Shown: in pieces, positions 1-4,972 of the stretch
Layout of the letters: every line of letters begins with the position of its first letter
Position numbering within the stretch: position 1 is the first letter of the stretch
DNA from: W0P28-013 sp964570565
GTDB lineage: Bacteria > Bacteroidota > Bacteroidia > Bacteroidales > Paludibacteraceae
DNA length: 8,505 nucleotides
Reading direction: 5' to 3'
NCBI GenBank assembly: GCA_964570565.1
Contig: CAZMYT010000015.1
Span: 1-8,505, forward strand
The notes under the pieces: generated by a model
Seen by the model: only the letters and a program-made list of their open reading frames with translations
The model's database searches: none
What the model was told of the DNA's origin: nothing
Program-made: the position numbers and the translations under genes

Positions 1-61
1 TCAATGGTAGAGCAGTGGCCTTTTAAGCCATTGGTTCAGGGTTCGAGCCCCTGCAACTACA
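1..61 (+). tRNA. tRNA-Lys(UUU), 5' end cut off by window edge
   Basis: The anticodon arm is visible: stem 15-19 pairs with 27-31 around the 7-base loop 20-26, with anticodon TTT at 22-24 (lysine). The T arm is perfect: 37-41 pairs with 49-53 around loop TTCGAGC. The remaining 7 bases of the acceptor 3' strand are 54-60, with discriminator A at 61. No CCA is encoded. The 5' acceptor strand and part of the D arm lie outside the window. It could be a phage-borne tRNA or a host tRNA marking a prophage edge; no second copy of its 3' end and no integrase are present here to decide. Confidence 0.9.
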
Positions 62-88
62 CATTTTCCCTAAGTTTTCTTTTTTAAT

Positions 89-110
89 ATGTCCGATTTC
101 GGACATTTTT
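89..110 (+). terminator. TGTCCG palindrome with T tract: terminator or operator
   Basis: Bases 89-96 and 99-106 form a perfect 8-bp inverted repeat (ATGTCCGA-TT-TCGGACAT). Read as RNA it gives a 7-bp stem with an ATTT loop followed by TTTTT (106-110), which suits an intrinsic terminator for the tRNA transcript. Read as DNA it is an excellent dimeric repressor site. A degenerate second copy (TGTCC...GACA, 119-133) overlaps the TTGACA box of the next promoter, which favours the operator reading. Both roles are possible. Confidence 0.5.
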
Positions 111-127
111 GCTTAAATTGTCCGCTT

Positions 128-163
128 TTGACATCTTGAATAATAGAACCTATGTTCTATAAT
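128..163 (+). promoter_or_regulatory. early promoter with embedded GAAC-N4-GTTC operator
   Basis: Two overlapping sigma70-type readings exist: TTGACA (128-133), 17-base spacer, TATGTT (151-156); or TTGAAT (136-141), 16-base spacer, perfect TATAAT (158-163). A dyad at 143-160 (ATAGAAC-CTAT-GTTCTAT, 7-bp arms) lies across the spacer and touches the -10 box, so a bound protein would block RNA polymerase. The GAAC-N4-GTTC core is that of the Gram-positive-type LexA (SOS) box, though a phage repressor could use the same form. The same promoter-operator unit occurs again at 6800-6820. Confidence 0.6.
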
Positions 164-380
164 ACGCTTATGACCAGCACACTTTTTTCCTTCTATAACT
201 ATGCTCGTTTATTGCGATCTTTGTTTCTAAGCTCATCATATTTCACTTGTAGATTGAGTTGTTTCGGTTTTTTGATTGCAATAAATTTCAAGTCATCCAT
301 TCCTGTTTCTTTCCCTAGCTGTCAACGCAATAGCGCCCAAAAAATGACATTCCACTTCTTAGGATATCGAGATTACACCC

Positions 381-749
381 ATGAAACCAGAAACTACCAT
401 CTCTTCGCTTGATCTTACCAATCCATGTTCTTCTATCCCTTCCTTGGTTCGGTTCTATCGTAGTGCCAGATGTCTCACTCTGTATCAGTTTGGCTCCGCC
501 TTCGGACTCACTGCCCAGGCAGTTCACCAATGGCAATCTGGTCTCAGCCAGCCAAACAAATATCTACTCGTTACAACCATCCTCACAACGCGAGATTGGC
601 GCGCAAATTTTGCTTCCGAAAGCTTGTTGTTGCTTGATCCTGAGCTCTATGATGCACTCCAATCGCTTTTCTCAAAGGCAGGCAGCTCTGTCAATCCTTT
701 TCTATCCTCCGATCCATTCCCTGCCTCTCCTTATCCAATCTGGGAGTGA
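381..749 (+). CDS. small HTH (Xre/Cro-like) DNA-binding protein
   Basis: This 122-residue protein has a helix-turn-helix of the Xre/Cro/CI kind at about residues 31-60. LTLYQFGSAFGL forms the first helix and turn, and TAQAVHQWQSG is the recognition helix with the family's usual W-x-x-G ending. The N-terminal 30 residues and the C-terminal half (LLLLDPELYDAL region) are not recognised, and there is no peptidase domain of the LexA/CI type. No clear Shine-Dalgarno site precedes the ATG, so the start is the least certain part. Its position behind an operator-rich promoter and ahead of the recombination genes suits a phage regulator, perhaps autoregulatory. The overlapping frame at 409-759 is a shadow. 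Confidence 0.65.
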   Translation: MKPETTISSLDLTNPCSSIPSLVRFYRSARCLTLYQFGSAFGLTAQAVHQWQSGLSQPNKYLLVTTILTTRDWRANFASESLLLLDPELYDALQSLFSKAGSSVNPFLSSDPFPASPYPIWE

Positions 750-833
750 TGGCCCTTGATCCACTCCCAATTTCTCGGCTGCATTTTTCCGTTTAGTTCA
801 ATTTTCTCTACCACTATTCTCTAAGGAGTAAAT

Positions 834-1895
834 ATGACCGAACTTACATTTCATAAAGCAACTAAGCACCAATCCAAAGCCCGTATTGCCATAGATGGCC
901 CCAGTGGTTCTGGCAAAACTTATACAGCCCTTACTGCGGCAACTGCTCTGGCCGCCGGTAGCCGAATTGCTGTCATCGATACTGAACGAGGCTCTGCAAG
1001 TCTTTATTCCGATACCTTTACTTTTGACGTCCTCGAGCTCGATTCATTTAGCCCCGAAACTTATACAGAAGCTATTCATGCTGCTGAACGTGGCGGTTAC
1101 GCTGTAATCGTTATCGATAGCCTTTCCCATGCCTGGGATGGAGAAGGCGGCGCTCTCGACTTAGCTGATAATGCCGCCAAGCGTCAAAAAACCCCCAATT
1201 CTTTTACTGCCTGGAAAGAAGTTACTCCGCTCCACCGAAGAATGGTCGATGCTCTTCTTGGTTCTCCTGTTCACATCATCGCTACCATGCGTTCTAAAAT
1301 GGAATATGTTCAAGAAAAGGACTCCACTGGCAGAACAGTAATTCGTAAAATTGGGTTGGCTCCCGTCCAACGCGCTGGTATTGAGTATGAGTTCACCTTG
1401 GTGGGAGATATGGACCTAGAGCACAACCTAGTCATCACCAAAAGCCGTTGTCCTGCTTTGGCGGATGCCGTTGAGCACAAACCTAGCATGGATTTCTTTA
1501 TCAAATTCTATTCTTGGCTCAATGACGGTCTTGAACCCCCGTCGGTTCAGACGCCAACCCCTTTCATTTCGGGTTCGCCACTTCAACCGCAATCTCCTAC
1601 CCTTTCCCATGTAAAAAGTCCTATCAATCCATTTCCCCAATCGGAAGCTTCTGCCAACCTTCATCATGCTCTAGAGCCTCAGCCTGTGCCATCCGAAATG
1701 ACATTAGAAGAAGCCAATGCTGTCACCAATTCGCGAGGTGTCCCTTATGGAGAAATTGATTCCAATATCCTCAAATTTATGTCCGGCAATCTCTATAAAG
1801 CACTCAAAGACCCACTCAATTCTTCTGATCAGATTGCCGAGTATAACTGCAAACTCCAAGCCATCGATACAATCCTTAAAAATCGCAACAAATGA
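834..1895 (+). CDS. Sak4-like RecA-fold ATPase, phage recombinase
   Basis: This 353-residue protein has a RecA/AAA-type ATPase core. Walker A is GPSGSGKT (residues 22-29), an acidic DTERGSA strand-loop follows at 49-55, and Walker B is VIVIDSLSH (91-99, Asp95). This layout, short and single-domain, is that of phage Sak4-type recombination proteins, which help single-strand annealing or strand exchange together with an SSB. Residues about 233-285 are a Pro/Ser-rich linker. Residues about 288-353 form a separate predicted-helical tail (MTLEEANAVTNSRGVPYGEI...) whose role is unknown. The start is set by AAGGAG at 823-828, five bases before the ATG. The stop overlaps the next gene in ATGA, so the two are probably translationally coupled. 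The family call is by motif and context; other phage AAA ATPases are the alternative. Confidence 0.75.
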   Translation: MTELTFHKATKHQSKARIAIDGPSGSGKTYTALTAATALAAGSRIAVIDTERGSASLYSDTFTFDVLELDSFSPETYTEAIHAAERGGYAVIVIDSLSHAWDGEGGALDLADNAAKRQKTPNSFTAWKEVTPLHRRMVDALLGSPVHIIATMRSKMEYVQEKDSTGRTVIRKIGLAPVQRAGIEYEFTLVGDMDLEHNLVITKSRCPALADAVEHKPSMDFFIKFYSWLNDGLEPPSVQTPTPFISGSPLQPQSPTLSHVKSPINPFPQSEASANLHHALEPQPVPSEMTLEEANAVTNSRGVPYGEIDSNILKFMSGNLYKALKDPLNSSDQIAEYNCKLQAIDTILKNRNK

Positions 1896-2416
1896 ACTCT
1901 CACCTCTCCTCATCAAAGACATCAGCTCCTATGGATTACTATCATCGTTCCCCTGCCCGTAACTCTAACGGCGCCCCTATCTTTACCAATGCTGAGGACC
2001 GTGCTCATGAACTTGAAACGCGCCATTTGCTTGAAAACCTCTGGAATTGTGAAATCAAGCCTTTTGGTTTGCTCTCTCCAGTCGATTTCTTTGCGCTGCG
2101 TGATGGCATGCTGGTTGGTGTCTTAGAGCTGAAGTCACGCTCTCATGCTTCTACCACCTATAGCACAGTCTTCCTCAATGTGCGCAAATGGGGCAGCCTC
2201 ATGCTCTATCATCTTGGCTTGGGCTGCCCCGCTCTCTTTGTTGTCCGCTTTACCGATGAATATCGCTGGATCAACGTCCTAGAAATTGATGCCTCACAAT
2301 TGAAAATGGGCGGAACGAAGTACTTAGTCAAAAGCCATACCGATATCGAACCAGTGATCTTGGTGCCTGTAAGTCTAATGCAAGTAATAGCCCCTACGGA
2401 AGGAGTATGTTTCTAA
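1892..2416 (+). CDS. putative PD-(D/E)xK-fold nuclease
   Basis: This 174-residue protein carries the spaced acidic pattern of the PD-(D/E)xK nuclease fold: Glu48 in the first helix, Asp65 in a strand (SPVDFFAL), E79-L-K81 in the next strand (GVLELKSRS), and R98-K99-W on the following helix. In the family, the Asp and the ExK residues bind the metal and Lys polarises water. It may act as a recombination exonuclease or a resolvase-like enzyme; substrate specificity cannot be read from the sequence. The ATG overlaps the upstream stop (ATGA) and has no strong Shine-Dalgarno site. Met14 at 1931 is an alternative start and would keep all motif residues. The gene ends in TAATG, sharing one base with the next ATG. 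Confidence 0.6.
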   Translation: MNSHLSSSKTSAPMDYYHRSPARNSNGAPIFTNAEDRAHELETRHLLENLWNCEIKPFGLLSPVDFFALRDGMLVGVLELKSRSHASTTYSTVFLNVRKWGSLMLYHLGLGCPALFVVRFTDEYRWINVLEIDASQLKMGGTKYLVKSHTDIEPVILVPVSLMQVIAPTEGVCF

Positions 2417-3270
2417 TGGCCCGCGGACGCTTTATCTCAAAATCAATTACTGCCGATCGCCAAGTTAATCAGCTCTCCTCTGATACCTGTCGCTTAGCCT
2501 TCACTTGGTTGCTTACCTTTGCAGATTGTGAAGGCAGAGTATCTGGGGAGCCCGATTTGCTAGTTTCAGCCCTTTTCCCTCGCCGGCATGACGTGACCTC
2601 TGCTCACTTAGAAGTTTTCATCCAAGAATGGGCTGCTTGCGGTTTTGTAGTCTGGTATCTCGCCCCCGATGGCGACCGTTACCTGCAATTTCTTAACTTT
2701 GCCAAGCATCAGCTTGGCCTGCGCAAGAACAAAGAACCCGCTAGCAGCATTCCTAATCCTCTGGTTTGCCAAATCCTTGCTGGCTCTCTTCCATCAGATT
2801 GGCAGATACTTTCCTCTGCTCCTCCGCCCGATTTCCGCCTAACTTCCGCCTTTCTTCCGCCAGAAGTTAAAGATGAAATTAAATCAGAAGTTAAAGTCCA
2901 AGCTGAAGAAGAAGAAAAAGGCAAAGCCAAGTCACAACCAGCCGATGCGGCTGCCGATTCTCAAACTTGTCTCAATCTCTATGAGCAAGAGATTGGCCCG
3001 CTTACTCCCACAATCCTCAATAAGCTTCAAGCAGCCTTCTGGGAATATGGTTCTGCGCGCCTTTCGTATGCCATTCAAGAAGCTTCGCAGCATAACGTCC
3101 GCAACTGGAAATACATTCAAGCCATTTTGCAATCCCCAGCGTCTTCTTCTCCAGCAAAAAACCTACCTGCCAAACCCGCAACGGCTTTAGATATCGTAAA
3201 AGCAGAAATGTCTCGTTTAGGCTATGAACCTACCGGCATTCTATCCCCTCTGGAGCCTAACCATGTCTGA
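2416..3270 (+). CDS. DnaD-like phage replisome organiser / initiation protein
   Basis: The 284-residue protein begins MARGRFISKSITADRQVNQL, the usual start of phage replisome organisers with an N-terminal winged-helix domain (about residues 1-105). A charged, low-complexity linker (about 105-184, with a run of Glu and Lys at 150-172) leads to a C-terminal DnaD domain (about 185-240). The DnaD signature is visible as YEQEIGPLTPTIL and later NVRNWKYIQAIL. Such proteins bind the phage origin and recruit the helicase loader. The ATG at 2416 is chosen over 2407 because AAGGAG (2400-2405) lies ten bases upstream of 2416 but only one base from 2407, and because MARGR is the family start. The linker-coding DNA holds an iteron-like repeat array. 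The 3' end overlaps the next gene by 8 bases. Confidence 0.8.
   Translation: MARGRFISKSITADRQVNQLSSDTCRLAFTWLLTFADCEGRVSGEPDLLVSALFPRRHDVTSAHLEVFIQEWAACGFVVWYLAPDGDRYLQFLNFAKHQLGLRKNKEPASSIPNPLVCQILAGSLPSDWQILSSAPPPDFRLTSAFLPPEVKDEIKSEVKVQAEEEEKGKAKSQPADAAADSQTCLNLYEQEIGPLTPTILNKLQAAFWEYGSARLSYAIQEASQHNVRNWKYIQAILQSPASSSPAKNLPAKPATALDIVKAEMSRLGYEPTGILSPLEPNHV
2822..2865 (+). repeat. four 11-bp iterons, probable replication origin core
   Basis: Four tandem 11-bp units start at 2822, 2833, 2844 and 2855, each beginning C/T-TCCGCC followed by four variable bases. The invariant TCCGCC lies at 2823, 2834, 2845 and 2856. A degenerate fifth unit in exact phase (TTCCTCT) starts at 2811. The 11-bp period is about one helical turn, so bound protomers would line up on one face. 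It is out of step with codons: the copies are read as P-P-P, F-R-L, S-A and L-P-P, so the repeat is not a by-product of protein repetition. An origin inside the initiator gene is known from lambda gene O and from several phages of Gram-positive hosts. Confidence 0.65.
2862..2925 (+). other. AT-rich purine tract beside iterons, candidate DNA unwinding element
   Basis: Directly after the iterons the strand changes from pyrimidine-rich to purine-rich. By hand count 45 of 64 bases are A or T, and only 7 of the first 30 are G or C; 49 of 64 are purines. It includes a 12-base direct repeat CAGAAGTTAAAG at 2861-2872 and 2885-2896, in frame (24 bases apart), encoding the E-V-K repeat of the linker. 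In lambda-type origins such a tract next to the iterons is where the strands open. Coding for a Glu/Lys-rich linker could by itself produce this composition, so the support comes mainly from its position. Confidence 0.5.
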
Positions 3271-3820
3271 AAAAAATACCCTTACTGTCCTAGGTGTGCT
3301 CACCTCAGCCTTTCCCAATGCCAAAATTACTCCTGAGACTATCCGTGTCTATTTGCTGACTTTGCAAGATATCCCCTTCGAAGTCCTAGAGCAAGCCGCT
3401 CTCCAACTAATTACCACCAGCTCCTTTTTCCCCACCGTTGCCGAGCTCCGCGATGTGTCCTTTCGTATTTTGTTAGGAACTCGTTCTATCCCCTCAGCAA
3501 ATCAAGCCTGGGAAGAAGTCCAGCACGAAATCCATCACATCGCAGCTTATTCCTTTACTCACAACGAAGCCAACAAACCCCACTTTTCACACCCTTTTAT
3601 CGATCAAGTTATACAATCCATTGGGTTCCTGCAGTTAAGCACCTTTCAAAATACTGCTGCCGATCAAGCCCGTTTTTGTAAAACCTATGAGCTCATTCTT
3701 AATCGTACCCTCGAAGACCTTAAAACCTTTCCCACAACAAAACAATTTGCCGAGAATTTTGCACTATCTGATAATCTCTACTCATTTCTCCCTTCAACTT
3801 CCTCAACACTAAATCGATAG
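3263..3820 (+). CDS. G39P-like replicative helicase loader/inhibitor
   Basis: The protein is 185 residues from ATG 3263, which overlaps the upstream stop by 8 bases and has GGAG at 3252-3255 seven bases before it. The ORF also opens further upstream at 3224, but that start lacks this support. The N-terminal 65 residues are helical with FPNAKITPETIRVYLLTLQD and the motif FFPTVAELRD near 55-64. This arrangement is typical of the N-terminal domain of SPP1 G39P-like proteins, which load the replicative helicase at the phage origin. The position directly after a DnaD-like gene supports this. The C-terminal 100 residues are not recognised. No ATPase motif is seen, so it is not a DnaC/DnaI-type AAA loader. 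The partner helicase is not in the window and may be the host's DnaB/DnaC-type enzyme. Confidence 0.6.
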   Translation: MSEKNTLTVLGVLTSAFPNAKITPETIRVYLLTLQDIPFEVLEQAALQLITTSSFFPTVAELRDVSFRILLGTRSIPSANQAWEEVQHEIHHIAAYSFTHNEANKPHFSHPFIDQVIQSIGFLQLSTFQNTAADQARFCKTYELILNRTLEDLKTFPTTKQFAENFALSDNLYSFLPSTSSTLNR

Positions 3821-3833
3821 CAAAGGAAACCTC

Positions 3834-4031
3834 ATGCGTGCCAATTACCGTCAACTTTCACGTTTTTGTCCCACTGGTCGCACTCTCCGTGAGCAATTTG
3901 ATGATGACCCTGAGCCAGGCAAGCATCACCTTCAAATCGCTGCCTATTTTAATCACGTTAATGATTGTTATGTTTGCCGGCGAGCCCGTGCAAGGTTGCT
4001 TGCTGAGCACCATCAACTACATCACAAGTAG
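3834..4031 (+). CDS. small protein with H-x3-C-x2-C putative zinc site
   Basis: This is a 65-residue basic protein of unknown function. AAAGGA at 3823-3828 gives a good ribosome binding site for ATG 3834. It contains H41-V-N-D-C45-Y-V-C48 followed by RRARARLL. H-x3-C-x2-C on a helix is the metal site of zinc-binding anti-sigma (ZAS, zf-HC2-like) domains; a further Cys12 (FCPTG) and His31/His32 could supply the fourth ligand. A role in turning host or phage transcription is possible but unproven, and a structural zinc protein is equally likely. It is the last gene of the early operon. The overlapping GTG frame 3838-4143 encodes a featureless hydrophobic stretch and is rejected. Confidence 0.6.
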   Translation: MRANYRQLSRFCPTGRTLREQFDDDPEPGKHHLQIAAYFNHVNDCYVCRRARARLLAEHHQLHHK

Positions 4032-4349
4032 CTCCTCTCCTTGTTTCTGCCGCCCATCATCTGAAAATTTGGTGGGCGGCTACCTACTGCTCTCCAAACT
4101 ATTCTCAGTGCCAACTTCCCATTTGGGCAACGCAATGGTATGACCTTCAAGCCAGTTTTTCTCTTCCTCCCGTCTTGACATTAGCTGCGGATAAGCTGAC
4201 CACTTTTCTTTTCATTTCCACTTCAAAATAGACTCTGTTTCCTCTCTCTATAACAGTATGAACCCACCTGACCAAATGGCTGATTTTTAGGCATTTGGGC
4301 GCTGTAAGCACCTTTTCTACTTGTATACTTTGCATTAAGGAGACCAAAT
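4032..4349. other. intergenic spacer between early and packaging genes
   Basis: About 320 bases without a convincing gene. It contains the 4049-4080 hairpin, a shorter dyad CCAAATG (4272-4278) / CATTTGG (4292-4298), and a second CATTTGGGC at 4120-4128. Near the end a weak -10-like TATACT (4324-4329) precedes a strong Shine-Dalgarno AAGGAG (4337-4342) for the holin gene. No good -35 box is properly spaced. A TTGACA at 4175-4180 lacks a matching -10. The - strand frame 4147-4347 has a TTG start and no ribosome binding site and is not called. The spacer is where early and late transcription would be separated. Confidence 0.5.
4049..4080 (+). terminator. strong GC-rich hairpin after the early operon
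   Basis: Bases 4049-4059 pair with 4070-4080 (GCCGCCCATCA with TGGTGGGCGGC, 11 bp including one G-T pair) around a 10-base loop. It begins 18 bases after the stop of the last early gene. No T tract follows, so it is not a classical intrinsic terminator. It could act as a pause site, a 3'-end stabiliser for the early mRNA, or a protein-assisted terminator. Confidence 0.5.
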
Positions 4350-4634
4350 ATGTCCATTTTTCAAAGCCGTAAATTCTGGATTGCTGTGTTCGATGTTGTG
4401 CTCTCGTGCCTTACCTATTTCGTCCCTAAGCTTGCGGATCCAACCCTGGCTGAGGATATCCTCTGGCTGATTGCAGCTTGGCAGCCAATTTTTTATGCGC
4501 TCATCGCCGGCACGGTCAAGGAGGATGTGGCAGCCAAATCGGCAGGCTTGGTATACGATCAGGCTAGTCGCAGCTATACCCCAGCCGGAGGCACACACCG
4601 CGTCGCTTGTGTGGAGGAGCCGCCACAAAAATGA
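4350..4634 (+). CDS. phage holin-like membrane protein
   Basis: This 94-residue protein has two predicted membrane segments, about residues 9-26 (FWIAVFDVVLSCLTYFV) and 37-54 (ILWLIAAWQPIFYALIAG). A charged cytoplasmic-type stretch VKEDVAAKSAG and a polar tail follow. Size and topology fit small phage holins, which form lesions in the inner membrane to release endolysin; the GTxxEDxAxK pattern after the second segment is common in such proteins. AAGGAG seven bases before ATG fixes the start. The stop overlaps the next ATG (ATGA), suggesting the two proteins are made together. No endolysin is visible in the window. The alternative is a generic small phage membrane protein. Confidence 0.65.
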   Translation: MSIFQSRKFWIAVFDVVLSCLTYFVPKLADPTLAEDILWLIAAWQPIFYALIAGTVKEDVAAKSAGLVYDQASRSYTPAGGTHRVACVEEPPQK

Positions 4635-4972
4635 GCGAACCGGTTCTGATCTCAATCGTTTCCGCCATTTTTGGCGGCTTTCTCGGTAACTTTCTTAGTT
4701 TCCGCTTAAAGAAGCGTACTGACTATATGGACATTGTCAATACGGTGCTGGAGCGCTCGGACCTAGATCTCAAGCATTGGGGGGAACGCATCTCCAAGCT
4801 TGAGATGGAATTGGACCTGAAGAAGCAGGAGAATTGTACGCTGGAGAATAAAATCGCCGAGCTGCAACGCTCTAACCGCGAGAAGGATATCACCATTGCC
4901 CGCCTGAGCGCCCGCGTGAATCAGTTAGAGGCAGAGCTGGCTTTGCTGAAAGGCAGCGCGCAAAATGAGTGA
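4631..4972 (+). CDS. membrane-anchored coiled-coil protein, possible holin partner
   Basis: This 113-residue protein has one N-terminal membrane helix (about residues 6-24, ISIVSAIFGGFLGNFLSF) followed by a basic RLKKR stop-transfer segment. A long coiled coil runs from about 48 to 108, with heptad-like Leu/Ile spacing (for example KIAELQRSNREKDITIARL). The ATG at 4631 overlaps the holin stop, and GGAGGAG at 4613-4619 lies 11 bases upstream. The layout recalls XhlA/spanin-like or holin-associated proteins, but I do not recognise a specific family. Coupling with the holin gene hints that they act together at the membrane. Codons here are markedly richer in G than in the early genes. It overlaps the next gene by 8 bases. 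Confidence 0.6.
   Translation: MSEPVLISIVSAIFGGFLGNFLSFRLKKRTDYMDIVNTVLERSDLDLKHWGERISKLEMELDLKKQENCTLENKIAELQRSNREKDITIARLSARVNQLEAELALLKGSAQNE

Larger units (their letters stand above)
62..380. other. control region without a convincing gene
   Basis: This stretch holds the TGTCCG palindrome, its degenerate copy and the early promoter (all before 164). The remaining 200 or so bases, pyrimidine-rich, would be a long 5' leader for the HTH gene at 381. An open frame from ATG 170 to 412 exists and would be leaderless, as it starts about 6 bases after the TATAAT box. It has no ribosome binding site, its protein resembles nothing I recognise, and it overlaps the HTH gene, so I do not call it. Confidence 0.5.

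Noticed and set aside
170..412. Open frame that could be read from a leaderless transcript starting near 170
   Set aside because: No ribosome binding site, odd hydrophobic and Ser/Phe-rich composition, no recognisable domain, and overlap with the HTH gene; most likely chance.
2900..2920. GAAGAAGAAGAAAAAGG simple repeat
   Set aside because: By itself it is an in-frame Glu/Lys codon run of the linker; it is noted only as part of the AT-rich tract.
3838..4143. Hydrophobic 101-residue frame overlapping the small zinc protein
   Set aside because: GTG start only 4 bases into the better-supported gene; the hydrophobicity is a frame-shift effect of pyrimidine-rich DNA, and it runs through the hairpin.
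4175..4203. TTGACA at 4175-4180 as a promoter for the holin gene
   Set aside because: No -10-like hexamer lies 16-18 bases downstream.
4147..4347. Frame on the - strand within the intergenic spacer
   Set aside because: TTG start with no Shine-Dalgarno site, no recognisable product, and opposite to every other gene.
4662..4677. Perfect CCGCCA-TTTT-TGGCGG dyad, also containing TCCGCC
   Set aside because: It encodes the S-A-I-F-G-G part of a membrane helix, is a single copy with no 11-bp phasing, and has no T tract, so a coding coincidence is enough to explain it.
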